The translations under genes and the position numbers were made by a program. A stretch of 64,000 nt of DNA from positions 78,969,338-79,033,337 of the forward strand of contig CM043953.1 in assembly GCA_014529385.2 (NCBI GenBank), given 5' to 3'. The stretch is from Adiantum capillus-veneris. Lineage: Eukaryota > Streptophyta > Polypodiopsida > Polypodiales > Pteridaceae. Under the pieces are notes generated by a model. It did not search any database, had not been told where the DNA came from, and worked only from the letters and a program-made list of their open reading frames with translations. How positions within the stretch are numbered: the first letter of the stretch is position 1; every line of letters begins with the position of its first letter. This document shows positions 34,238 through 44,917 of the stretch, piece by piece.

Positions 34238-34740
34238 CAACACCGTACGAGGGCGAGTATGTAGGAAAAAAGGGCTTAATTGCCCTTATGGACATTCTGA
34301 GTTATCTGTCCGGCTTGCTTGGTATTTAAATTTACTCTCTTACATTTCTTGTGTTTTGTAATTATATTTTTATACGTACAGATAGTCTTATTGTTTTTTT
34401 TTCAAAATCCGACAAATACATCGTTGGGGCGCAATGAGGCGTCAGATTAGTCGATGTCAAACTAGTTGTAGCTAGAAGGCACTAGTTTTATTTTTTCATA
34501 GCATGTATTAGGAGATGACGTGTACGTCAATTTTGTAAATATTGTCTAACTAGTACAATTTGGTCAAAGCTGAACAATCAAGTGATTTGGCCTATGATGT
34601 GTATAATTTTGTCAGTTTATTACTTTTTTCAATTCACTTTCGTCGATATACATTTGTCAGTTTTGCATCTTGATTTTGGAAATTTTATGTGCAATATGGT
34701 TGATGGGGTGGCAGGCCAATGTATGCCCTGCCACCAAATA
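34238..34740. other. No gene recognised
   Basis: AT-rich sequence between the gypsy 5' LTR and the CACTA-like subterminal repeats. It may be the interior of that CACTA-like element. No protein motif was seen. Confidence 0.4.
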
Positions 34741-35017
34741 ATTATATTCTCTGGCGTCGATATATACGTCGCTATCTTTGGACCTACAATGTCTCTATAT
34801 GTGTCACTAAATTGGGAACTACAGAGTCTCTATTTGTGTCGCTTTAAGCATCTCTATAAGCGTCACTATATAGCGACGCATATAGAAACGTAAATAGCAA
34901 CCTTCTCTTTGCGACGCGTATAGCAACGCTTATAGTGACGCCGGGTGGAAAATATCCCCATTTATTTTTTGTCACTAAAACCGTCATAAGTATGAAGAAC
35001 CTCTTGTATTGTTCGTA
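34741..35017 (-). mobile_element. CACTA-like terminus with GCGTCGCTATA subterminal repeats
   Basis: On the minus strand the end reads CAATACAAGAGGTTCTTC, a one-base variant of the CACTACAAAAGGTTCTT end at 17058. Inward lie many direct and inverted copies of GCGTCGCTATA / TATAGCGACGC-like units (34755-34945). This is a diverged or dead CACTA element end. Its partner end was not identified. Confidence 0.5.
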
Positions 35018-35148
35018 TGCAAAGGGTACCAAGCAATCTAGTTTCATGCATAAGAAAGTTTATCCAGATGTGGTTGATGATGACCTTGCTTTACTAGATT
35101 TTGAGCATGTACAAAATAGGGGGGGGGGGGATTGATGCTTCTTGGGAC
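35018..35148 (+). pseudogene. Left half of an exon split by the hAT insertion
   Basis: Reads KKVYPDVVDDDLALLDFEHV, then a 12-G run (35119-35130) that breaks the frame, then IDASWE before the hAT end. The right half resumes at 42773 with EPYEEGFDKHLMYLDMHDQD. The protein is not recognised. Confidence 0.45.
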
Positions 35149-35239
35149 TCAGGGATTTAATATTTATGTAATTACGTCAAATTTTGTGTGATCACAAGGT
35201 CTTATTGACACATTTACATGATCACAGCAAACATGATCA

Positions 35240-35430
35240 CACAGAAACCGGTTTAGGGTGACTTGCAAACCCACAAAACACCCACCGGGTTAACAAAGAA
35301 GCCTGGCGGGCCCACCGGGTTTTATTTTTTTCCCTGCGGGCCCGTCGAGAAAGCGGATAAGCACGGCGGGCTATTTGCGTTATATATACGCAGGCCCGAT
35401 TGGGCCCGTTGGGTCTATTATCGCTTTCGC
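35240..35430. repeat. Left subterminal GC-rich motif cluster of the hAT element
   Basis: Several copies of CGGCGGGC / GCGGGCCC / CACCGGGTT in about 190 bp, followed by GCGTTATATATACGCAG. Matching motifs occur at the other end (42530-42640: GCCCGCCGG, CCCGGCGGGC, TATAACGCAG). Such subterminal repeats are typical transposase-binding sites of hAT elements. Confidence 0.55.

Positions 35431-35433
<3 letters not shown>

Positions 35434-35510
<77 letters not shown>
35434..35510. repeat. (GA)n microsatellite
   Basis: About 76 bp of pure GA just inside the left hAT subterminal region and upstream of the RING gene. GAGA tracts are common in plant promoters, but no function is shown. Confidence 0.95.
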
Positions 35511-35514
<4 letters not shown>

Positions 35515-35759
35515 CGTCACCTTTGCAGGTACGTCGAGAGGAGAGAGGGAGAGAGGGGGTCGTGTGAGAGCGTGCTCTACGTCGCAGTGCGCGGCAGCGC
35601 AGCAGAGTACCTGACCACACGATCCAGGTATGTGTTGTGTGTGTGTATACATTGTGTGGTAGCGTGCCTTTTGTCGTAGTGCACGGCAGTAATAAGGTAC
35701 CTTACCACACAATGGGAGTGTGTGTGTAAGTTGTTCTCCGGAACAGTGCTTATCACAGG

Positions 35760-36080
35760 GGCATCACCTCGATGACGCGGGGAAGATGGTGTCCTTGTGG
35801 TAAGTATTGGCTTACTGTCTGGGTACTACATCGGTAATGCGGCGAATGTAGTATCCTTATGGTAAGTCAACTTTCCTTCCCCTTTCCCAAAAAACATATG
35901 GGATCGGTCGGTAACACGGCTAATAGAGTGTCGTTTGTTAGAAGCATATGTTTTTGCATAAACGTAACGTTCAGCTCGTTAACCCGACTATACGAACGTC
36001 ATATAATTTGTATGTGCATGTGCATTTAATTTTTTTAAGTATTAAGTATATGAAATACTTGGTCGGTAACGCGGCTGTGA
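35760..36080. repeat. Dispersed TCGGTAACGCGGCTAA-type motif
   Basis: Four degenerate copies at about 35770 (CTCGATGACGCGGGGAA), 35831 (ATCGGTAATGCGGCGAA), 35907 (GTCGGTAACACGGCTAA) and 36062 (GTCGGTAACGCGGCTGT), with neighbouring CCTT(G/A)TGGTAAGT repeats. They may be regulatory or transposase-binding sites upstream of the RING gene. Confidence 0.45.
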
Positions 36081-36129
36081 AGAGTATTTCATATGCAAAA
36101 TGTATGAATTGTTTGATGTTGTTGTTTTT

Positions 36130-36370
36130 AACTGTCCATTTGAAATTATATACTAGCCAATCATATTCAAAAGAATACTTTATTCATCAATCATCGCTAT
36201 TTTAAATGTTCTATTTATATAGAATAGAGTTGGCATCAATCATCACTATTTTAAATGTTCCATTTATATAGAATACTTTATTCATCAATCATAGCTATTT
36301 TAAATGTGTCATTTATATAGAATACTTTATTTATCAATCATCATTATTTTAAATGTTCCATTTATATAAA
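36130..36370. repeat. ~58-bp AT-rich tandem repeat inside the hAT element
   Basis: Four units of ATCAATCAT-(C/A)-(G/C/A)CTATTTTAAATGTTC(C/T)ATTTATATAGAATAC with small changes, then decaying copies to about 36600. Confidence 0.7.
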
Positions 36371-37012
36371 TTACATGTAAAAAATTATTTACACACAAAT
36401 TGCATGGTTAATATTTGTTTTTAGTCTTTTCAAAGGACTCTCAAGCATTATCAATTTATCGCTAGTTTTAATGCTTCATTTACATAAATTCTCTGCAAAA
36501 ATCTAAATACATACAATTTGCAGGTTATATATTCTTTTATATCTTTTTAAAGAGCATCAATTATCATCGCTTTTTGATTGCTACATTTACATAAATGCTA
36601 TGTAAAAAAGTGTGTGAACACAATTTGCTAGTCCAATTTGTATACTTCCAATGTTTTAAATGTTTTGAAGATTTTAAGTCGGTGTGTGCTTTGTTTGGAT
36701 TAGTATGTGCGCACGGAGAAAAATATAAGTTACAAAATTCAATATATGCTGAAATGTTAAAGACCGTTAACATATATTGTTTGATCTGAATTAAGTTCTT
36801 ATAAACCATTTGTTTGAACTGCTTTTTACATGTGTAACAGATTGCAATTTTAAGTGAAGATTATATTCAATTTTTATCAATATTTCCATAACATTTGTTA
36901 AAGTCTTCAAGTGGTGGTTAAGAGTTTACCAGAGATAGTGTGAGAGTGGTAGTGTCATTCACAACCATGAATTTGTATTTGATATGTTGTTTTTGTATTG
37001 TCCAGTGCAAAT

Positions 37013-38421
37013 ATGACGCCAAATCAGAAGAAATATATTATGCGTGTCATTCGTAAAGAATGTATTTTGGCAATCTCATCATGTGCAGTTGATCGCATAC
37101 AGCAGATTAGTGAAAGCGATGTCTACATCAAAGACATCACTAGCGCTATATGGGAGAACACAGAGCGCCGGTTGCGACTTGAAGGCCAATACGAGTTGTT
37201 GAGTCCAGCTGGGATACGATAATTTGACCCCCACCATAAAGTCCGGACACTGTTGGGAAATATGAAAGTATGTTGCAGAGACTTAAAGGAAGATATCCCA
37301 CCTGCTTGCGACATGTCAAAGTTAGAGCTCTGTGATAAATTGTGGGAAGAACAGTAGGTAAAGATGAAGCGTGTGAAAGCGCAGGACCAAGCAGCTCTAC
37401 CCAAGAGATTGAAGATGGCACAAGATACAGCTCTACCCAAGAGATTGAAGATGGCCCAAGATGGCGCATGAAGTCTCTGGCACACGGCATGTCGGCACAA
37501 CAAGCGACGCGTACTACTCGCCGACTCTCAAAGTGGGCAAATCCAAACCATATGCAGTGGAAAGAGATCAATAAAGAAGTGACAAAGGACATGATCAAGA
37601 CAATATGGCCATGTGAGGATGCAGAGATCAAGAAAGGAAGGTGGAAGGTTTCGAAGTGCACGCATGATGGTATCAAAGATAACGCTGAGAGGATTTATTT
37701 GGAGGTTTATGGCCATCCCCTGCATAATGCAGATTGTGCGCTATATTTTGCCAAAATGTTATATGTTCACTTTGTGCAACATCGACCAGTAGACTTCTTG
37801 TCAAAGGAGACAACAGTTGCCACTCATGATTTAAGGGAGAGTTGTGTCACTTTCACCCGAGATGAGTTGGCATTGATAGTGGAAGGCACCGACCTATAGT
37901 TAAATAAAGAGAAGGATATTTACACGACACAGTTGGCAGAGAAAGATGCAGAAATAACACGTCTTTCTATATCCACCCAGACACCGCAACCCTCACAAGT
38001 CCGGATGGAGAAAAGCATTCACCGCTTAAGTCAGGACGTTCAAACCCTAACACAGCGAGTGAATCCAACACCTGTACAAGGGACACACATCAGTCACCTT
38101 GTCTTGCATCCGGATTTGGTCCCCTCGTCTACTTCAGATGCATCCTCATCTTCCCAATGTCCAGTTTGCTACAATAATTTTGATGGATGGAGTGGGTACT
38201 ATACATTGAAATGTGGTCACTATTATCACTTAGTTTGTCTTATTCGTTTGATGCAAAACAATAGTCGATGCGCAATGTGTTCACAAGATATTCCACAAGG
38301 AATGTATATTATGTTTGGCATGGCAAACGAATATAAATTCAAGCAAGCACGCCCAGATACCCCTAGCACAATTAGAAATCTGTTTGATGATCAAGATGCT
38401 GCTTCAGGGCAACACAATTGA
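37013..38421 (+). pseudogene. RING-H2 finger protein carried by the hAT element
   Basis: The reading starts at ATG 37013 just after an acceptor-like TTTTTGTATTGTCCAG. The N-terminal block reads NQKKYIMRVIRKECILAISS and KLELCDKLWEEQ, with TAA (37220) and TAG (37355) replacing likely Gln codons. After a 36-bp in-frame tandem duplication (37393-37464) the frame changes near 37470, then runs to 38421 with one TAG (37897). The middle has KWANPNHMQWKEINKEVTKD, then a coiled-coil-like stretch (LAEKDAEITRLS). The C-terminal RING is CPVC...C-G-H-YY-H-LVC...CAMC, spacing C-x2-C-x14-C-x1-H-x2-H-x2-C-x10-C-x2-C (about 38157-38280), a complete C3H2C3 zinc-binding set. RING proteins usually act as ubiquitin ligases; substrate and role here are unknown. 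It is convergent with the transposase and ends about 200 bp from it. Confidence 0.7.
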
Positions 38422-38616
38422 GATCGACAAACTATGTATTTTCATGACAAACTTTGTACTATCGAGAATATGAAGCATTGTAATTACTCAAAACACATTT
38501 GAATACAAGGTCTTTTACAATGGTTTTTGACATTTTCTCATTCTACTCTCAAGCTATATTGAATCAATTGAGTTGTTATCTGGTTCTAAGTCTGAGTGTT
38601 GTGATTCTCCTTATAA

Positions 38617-39411
38617 TTCAACCTCCACATCTATTATCAAATTCTCTTCTATTTCGTCTATAGTGCATTGAGATACACCAACATTGAAATCTTCTTCATT
38701 TTCGTTTTGACAATCATACAACCAGGTTGGCATTGTTAAGTATGGAGCCTGATTTACCCTTGTAATTTTCTGTGGTAAAAGCGCACATTCGTAACGCCCC
38801 CATTATGAGGAGAAGCCATCGTGCGTGAAGGAAAATCACTCACCGGAAACCAAAATTTTCACGCGGCCAAGAATCAGGGGCAACTTTAGGGGTCTTGGGG
38901 ACGGAAGCCCCCGAGACTTTTTTTTTTCCCTCGCCTGAATATTCCTTTTCCCCGGAATATTATGGCCGGACGATGGCCGGAAAGTGGTCGGAAAACAACC
39001 GTCGGTTGGCCGGTGGCCGGTGGTCGGAAGTCAATGGCCGATGGTTGGTGGCCGAATTCAATGGCCACTGACCGAATTCAAAAGCGGACTTGTCTTCTCA
39101 AGGGTGGCCACACATGGGCGGATTGGAGGGTCCGATTTGGACTTATTCGCACAAGGGCAGCTACACATGGCTGCCTCTCATAAGAGAGGGCAGCCCTTTT
39201 GGCCTATAAAAGGAGGCCAATTCTACACACATTTCATAGTGTGAAGTTGATGCAACAAGGTGAGTGTGAGGTGGTGAGAGTGAAGCAAGGCGGGAGCTCT
39301 ATTAAGGGTTTAATCCCTTTGCAAACTACTTCTTCTTTTGAAGTGCTAAAGCCATTGAGTGGCTGCTTTCCCGTGGACGTAGCCCACATTGGGTGAACCA
39401 CGTATATCGTG

Positions 39412-39458
<47 letters not shown>

Positions 39459-41570
39459 ATCTCTTGTGTCTAAACCTATCTCTCTCCATTAAGTAATCTA
39501 CTCAAATATCTATTTAGCTACGTCTTATTTCCTAACAGGCATTTCCTCCTCGTAGCCAGCACTTTCGATGTGATTCAGTATCTTTTCGTTGCAATACATA
39601 TACACTAATTTCTCTGCTCTGTCTGCTAATAGTCTGTTGCGAATAGTGTTGTGAACATACTTGTACATACTCCAGTTTCTCTCTGAACTTGAATTTGTTG
39701 CACATTGTGCAAGTACTTTCATTGCAAGAGGACGTAAGGTAGAGTAATGCTCTCCACCATTCATCATCCACCACTTCCATGCAGGTTGCTCTTTTGCCAT
39801 TACCTGTACAAAATCATTCGCAAAAGGACCTTCTTTTAATCTAAATGCACTCATTTCTTTGATGCAATCAATTCGGTCCTGAATGTTGGAGTAGAACGTG
39901 TTGACTACGTGATAGAAATCGCCTACCACCTCTGTATTGGACATCAGATCTAAATTCCAATACTCTGGATCGAGTATGTAAGCCACGCTATGGAGTGGAC
40001 TATGAGCACTCTTCCACCTTGCATGAAAATACTTAGCCAAAATTTTCCGATGTTTGCCAGAGAATGGTAATCGCCACTCCTTATCTACTACAGACTCTTT
40101 CGGCTCTTCAAGATTTTCAAGACTCTGTTGGACTGACCACCATGTCATCCACACTTTGCCCAAGTTTGGCACCCTTTGATCAAGATTGCGGAACGCGAAT
40201 ATAACGGGCATCATTACATGGTATGCATCCATTACACTCCTGCACCAAGCAACCTTATTTACATTGCCATGTAGACATGTAATTTTATCCTTCATTGTTT
40301 CTTTCTGCTCAAGCTGCCATTCATCAAAGGACGCGCAACTGAATGTGTCAATCATAGCACATTTATTACGGAGAAGTGATTCCAAGGTATAAACGTGTGT
40401 GCAGAACCGAGTTTCAACAGGAAGTTTCAGCATCACTGACATGCGCATCCTATACAAATCGAGCACTCTCTGTCGTTTCAAGATAAATTTCACAACCTGA
40501 TGTGTTGTATCAATTATTTTGGCGAACCATGTGGTTTCTTCGCTAGTGTACCAATCTTTCAGCACTAAGTTCAAGCTGTGCGTATTACAACCATTGGCAA
40601 AAATGTGTGGAAAGCACTTCTTTATTAACTTATTGGCGTTTTTACAATTCTTTGCGTTGTCCATCACAACCTGAACAACATGTTCAGCACCAATTTCTTT
40701 AATTACATCAATCAAGACCTCAGAAATGTATTTGCCACTCTTAATTGCACCAGAACTATCAATCGCCTTTATAAACATTTCTCCCCTTGGACAAACCAGC
40801 ATTACATTGATCAACAGTCTTCTCTGAACATTTGACCAGCCATCACTCACAATCGTACACCCTGAAAGTGAAATATTCCCAAGTATTATTTTGTCAACAC
40901 GCTCTTTGACTTCGATGTAACATTTGTCCAAGAAAACATTTCTTATCGTGTGATAAGAAGGAGCTGAAAATCCTGGACCAAACTCACCGATTTTCTTCCA
41001 AGCAACCTTCCAATGATTATTGTCTACCATGACCAAAGCACTTCCAGTAAACAATATTTCTTTGGCGAGTGTTGTTTGTGATTCTTCTAGAGACTGCACT
41101 CAAAAGCTTTGATGTAATGATTTTTGACACATTTGACAAAGTCCACCTTCATTGTGACGTTTAAAAGGAATACTGGTTGGAATTTCCTCTCCTTGAGCAG
41201 GTTGCTCTCCAAGGTTAGTCGGCGTCACTACAGGTTCTGCGGAGTTAATATTTGGCTCTGGGAACTCTTGATTCGAAGACACAGAGCTATATATCTATCG
41301 TTTCTTGCCATCCTTTTTGGCGAGCGCTTCTCTCAAACGCTTTGCAACTGCATGTGCCTGAGAATGTTCACATTTTCTACAATTGTTTTTAGCGCTACCT
41401 AGGAAATGATCCCTAATATGTGGTGCACTGCCAGATTTTGTTGTGAGACAAAATTTACACTGCCACTCCATATATCGGCCGCATATTTTGTGAGCATAAT
41501 CCCACTCTTTGCCAGGAGCTTTTTTATTCTTTGGCTTCTTTGTACCACTTGTGCCCACATTTTGCTCCAT
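38617..41570 (-). pseudogene. hAT transposase (BED zinc finger, DUF659-type, hAT dimerisation), split by a solo LTR
   Basis: One frame from ATG 41570 to TAA 38617 once the solo LTR and its duplicated GGCAT are discounted: 715 codons, the normal size for this family. N-terminal BED finger: WQCKFC...PHIRDHFLG (about residues 30-60). Then a disordered linker with two in-frame stops: TAG 41297-41295 (after GKKR) and TGA 41102-41100 (after LHQSF). The catalytic core has CTIVSDGWSNVQRRLLINVM (first Asp), HVVQVVMDNAKNC (second Asp) and NSSSERNWSMY (Glu), so the DDE residues are kept. The hAT dimerisation region RNRLLADRAEKLVYMYCNEK follows. The LTR interrupts after GYEEEMP, and coding resumes at 38733 as TWLYDCQNENEEDF through a short acidic tail. 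Both stops are C-to-T or G-to-A type. Confidence 0.9.
38734..39537 (+). mobile_element. Solo LTR (plus orientation) with target duplication GGCAT, inside the hAT transposase
   Basis: TGTTAAGTATGGAGCCTG...TATTTCCTAACA, flanked by GGCAT on both sides (38729-38733 and 39538-39542). Same family as 21042-21795 in opposite orientation. It contains TATAAAAG (39205-39212) within GGCCTATAAAAGGAGGCC, a GC-rich CCGGCCGG-type repeat block (38965-39070) and a (CT)n run at about 39417-39457. It splits the transposase 39 codons before its end. Confidence 0.9.
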
Positions 41571-42440
41571 TGCTTTTAAATTAAAACTGAAGAGAAAAGA
41601 ACAAGATGTTACAAACTAAAAATAATTTTTTTATTTTCAATATATATTATAATTTAAAAACCATTCAATATAAAAGTAATCGTGATGCACAATATGAGAT
41701 TTTCAATGCACGTTACTCAATCCACATATCAATCACCTATATTGTGAGCAACCATACACATTGCAATGTAATCTATACATGGCGTAATAACCATAACAAT
41801 ACTATGAATCTCTCTATGCAATTATCATTATAATGATTATTTATATGTCCACTTTGATTTGCAAACAATAAGACACATCTAATTTCATTTGCTACAAAAA
41901 CAAACGAAAGCAATAAAATATATAATTGGTAATTTCATGCACTAATAATCTATCGTAATAAATAATGCAAACGAATATATAAACCAATGCATGAACTAAC
42001 GCAAATACATCTTCAATATAATCACCCAATTGGGGACTACTTGAACCCAGTGAAGGATTGTAGCCCACCCATGCAACCAATTCAATATATAAAAGCTATT
42101 ATAACCCAATCAAGGATTATAGCTCTTATATTGTAAATCAACTCAAATATAAGACTTCAAGGATCTTTATATGCCCGGTACACTAGTAGAGGACATCCGA
42201 CCCTTGACTATCGACTAGACATTTACATATGCTCATCTTCCAAAACCAATTACAGTCCTCATTTGGACCAATGGTTTCTTCGCAATGAGCATGATTCCCC
42301 AAGTTTTTAGTTGTTTTGGTTTCGTACCTTTATGTCGGTAAACGAATTAAATTTTTTTAGAAGTGGTTACCGAATTAAGAATCACGTCCGGCCCAAAAAA
42401 GGACCTGTGACTCTGTAACTTTAGGTCAAATCACAATGAG
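41571..42440. other. hAT 5' leader, no gene recognised
   Basis: AT-rich sequence upstream of the transposase start and inside the right hAT end. It is the likely promoter region of the transposase. No clear TATA box could be singled out. Confidence 0.5.
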
Positions 42441-42772
42441 ATGACAATACCCGGCACTCGGATACACTTCCCAAGGATTTGGCTAGATAAAAAACCGAGG
42501 TTAGCACACTTTTTACTATATATAATTAAGCCCGCCGGATTTTTTCATTTTCCCGGCGGGCAGTTACCCGACGGGCCCGCCGGTATAACGCAGATGCCCG
42601 GCGGTGCCCGCAGGGAAATTTTGGAAGCCCGGTGGGCTGACCGGCTCTATAGGTTTTTGCAGGTCATCATCAAAGTCACGTTAACAATTAATGTGATCAC
42701 GTGATGTTTTTGTGTAAATACTATAGTTATTTACGTAATCACCAGATCGTGATTACGTTAATGAAATCCCTG
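42441..42772. repeat. Right subterminal region and terminus of the hAT element
   Basis: Contains AGCCCGCCGG, CCCGGCGGGCAGTTACCCGA, GGGCCCGCCGGTATAACGCA and GCCCGGTGGGC, matching the left-end motif cluster in inverted orientation. It ends AAATCCCTG, the inverse of the left CAGGGATTT. Confidence 0.65.
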
Positions 42773-43053
42773 CTTGGGAGCCATATGAAGAGGGTTTTGA
42801 TAAACACCTTATGTATCTAGATATGCATGACCAAGACTACAATGCTAGAGGGGGTGACGTTGCAATGCCAATGCTCATATACATGATAGATGATCAAGGA
42901 TTGGTTGAGCAAGTTGCATAGGGGATATGGCAGAATCTAATGATACCTGATGCTGAATGGGATTTGATGGTACCCGATGTTGTAGCAGATTCAATGCTTT
43001 GTTTTGATACGGGAGGATATTGTGGTGCCGAAGAGATTTTATATTTTCAAAAG
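42773..43053 (+). pseudogene. Right half of the exon split by the hAT insertion, unknown protein
   Basis: Reads EPYEEGFDKHLMYLDMHDQD, then PMLIYMIDDQGLVEQVA, one TAG (42919-42921, likely from CAG), then NLMIPDAEWDLMVPDVVADS and GGYCGAEEILYFQK. It ends at a clean phase-0 donor AAAAG/GTAAGA (43053/43054). It is acidic and soluble-looking. I do not recognise the family. With 35018-35148 it forms one exon interrupted by the hAT element. Confidence 0.45.
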
Positions 43054-43426
43054 GTAAGAGATTTTATATTTTTGAATCCATTTTTTGTTATGTTTCTTGT
43101 TATGAATCTTTAATTTACTTTTGATGCATCAAAAAAATATTAAAAAACTTAGATTAAGAGCTAATTATATTGTATTCAATTAGATTTATATATTGATACG
43201 TGTTGAGTTTCTTGTTGTATGATTCTTGTATTTACTTTTTATGGATCATGTGCAATTCGGTTTGTGTAGAAGAAACTAGATTGAAAGTTAAGTATATTGA
43301 ATTTACATCATCTTCAGTTCGATTTATATATTGAAAGAAGACACATACAAGACTCTCATCATCGGATATATCTTGAAGATCTCTTCGGATATTTTTCTAC
43401 GATATTAAAATTCTATTCGTCTTCTT

Positions 43427-43464
<38 letters not shown>

Positions 43465-44148
43465 TACACACACACACACACACACAACAACAACAACAAC
43501 AACAACAAGATTTGAAGCAAAATATACACACTCGGGGAGCGTTGTACATATACTACATCAAAAAGAAAACCGATGAACTTATGCGAACACAAAATCAAAA
43601 GTATGTATGATAATGGTATGTTGTTTTCCTCCTTGATACTATGCAATTACACAAAAACAATTGAAAGACACAATTGAAACTAAATTAAAAAACTTGATTC
43701 AATTTTGAATGATCATCACGGTATGGTCTTTTCTTCCTTGATACTATGCGATCACACAAAAAACGATTGAAATAAATTGAAAATGAATGAAAAACTTGAC
43801 ACTTAAAACAAAAAAAATTGAAACAAATTGAATGTTAATGAAAAAACTTAATAAAACTATACTGCAAGTAGACTAGAAGTAACTGAAGCAAATTGAATAT
43901 ATAGATTATCAATGTATGTATATATAGTACAATGCCAACACCCAAATAGGATCGTCTATCTAAATGCCTCTACGACTATGTATCAATGTCAGACTCGTTC
44001 AAATGATCCTCTTGTCCCCCAACACGTGAAGTTTGTCTCCCAACATGTGAAGACGCTGCAGTGCATGCCCGCTCCTCGTCTATCCTCCACTCCTCCTCCT
44101 CCTCCTCCTCCTCTCTCGCAAAGCAAGCTGAAGATCTCACCGTGAGCC
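43054..44148. other. Intron-like AT-rich region with microsatellites
   Basis: Follows the splice donor at 43054. Holds (CT)n(CA)n(CAA)n at 43430-43508 and a (CTC)n run at about 44091-44112. A minus-strand block at about 44147-43970 is open in two frames (for example SSHVGRQTSRVGGQEDHLNE) and may be a further exon of the minus-strand gene described next. Confidence 0.4.
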
Positions 44149-44241
44149 TCTTGCATTCATAAAAGTTAAATTAAATCGATTAACAAATAAACACTAGCTT
44201 AAAAATCACTTAAACTTAAATGGATTACAAATATTACTCAC

Positions 44242-44728
44242 AAAAGGACGTGCCGGTGGAAGGATGCGCTGCAAGGCTTTGTATCCCTAGTATGTCGCCA
44301 TCTTGATCTCTACTAGAGTCGAATTTTGATTGTAATCTTTGGTCTATACAGAATAGATGCAAAGTTTTGGGTTTCTCTTATTCACATCATTCAAAAAACT
44401 ATGCTATGAAATTGTATAAATATATACTTACAAAAGTGGCTATGTAGCCATCCTTGCCCATGCGACCCAAGTGGGACGTGTGGCTTCTCGCCACTCTAGC
44501 CTGTGTTGCCTCCTACATTGCATTCATTGAAAATAATATGATATTAAAGTTACATTATAGGTGAATAAATAAGTAATTTAATTAGAAATTCAAATTATAA
44601 ATTGACATACTATTTGCTGTGGGAATGCTATTTGTAATTGCATCTCCTGTCAAAAGTGGGTCCATGACTCCTCATGGAATCCCAAAGGTCTCTTATTTTC
44701 ATGGACCATAGTATATTGTTTGTTTGTG
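44242..44728 (-). pseudogene. Three consecutive spliced exons of an unknown minus-strand gene
   Basis: Exon 44728-44611 (acceptor CTTGTTTTTTAG, donor GTATGT) reads ENKRPLGFHEESWTHF, then a TGA. Exon 44512-44432 (acceptor TGCAATGTAG, donor GTAAGT) is 27 codons: EATQARVARSHTSHLGRMGK and DGYIATF. Exon 44343-44242 (acceptor TTCTGTATAG, donor GTGAGT) is 34 codons: TKDYNQNSTLVEIKMATY, TAG, GYKALQRILPPARPF. The last two are phase 0 at both ends. The protein is not recognised; it could be a plant transposon gene, since such exon structures occur in CACTA and MULE elements. The splice sites are strong but only inferred. Confidence 0.4.
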
Positions 44729-44760
44729 CTAAAAAACAAGAGGAAAACATGTACGTTTGT

Positions 44761-44874
44761 ATGTAAAAATGTATGTATGTGTGTATATATATATTATTAT
44801 TATTTATGCAAATAATATGTATATATGTATGTCAATGCATGTATGTATGTACATACATACACACACACACTCGA
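44761..44874. repeat. TGTATG/TATA-rich microsatellite tract
   Basis: Imperfect ATGT, ATAT and ACAC repeats just upstream of the acceptor of the SET-like gene. Confidence 0.7.
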
Positions 44875-44917
44875 TTACCTTAGTCAAGTTACATTTAACT
44901 TCTTTTGTTTTATATAG

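Larger units (their letters stand above)
35149..42772. mobile_element. hAT DNA transposon, 7.6 kb, carrying transposase and RING genes
   Basis: The left end is CAGGGATTTAATATTTATG (35150) and the right end, read inward on minus, is CAGGGATTTCATTAACG (42772). The first nine bases are identical and the following bases similar. Flanks are CTTGGGAC (35141-35148) and CTTGGGAG (42773-42780), an 8-bp target duplication with one mismatch and one extra T on the left. CAGGG ends and 8-bp duplications are hAT features. Inside are a minus-strand BED/hAT transposase and a plus-strand RING-H2 gene, pointing towards each other. Both ends carry several GGCGGGC/GCCCGCC motifs. The solo LTR at 38734-39537 is a later insertion, so the original element was about 6.8 kb. 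Confidence 0.85.

Noticed and set aside
35375-35680. RERERER or SLSLSL frames
   Set aside because: Translations of the (GA)n tract in the hAT left end.
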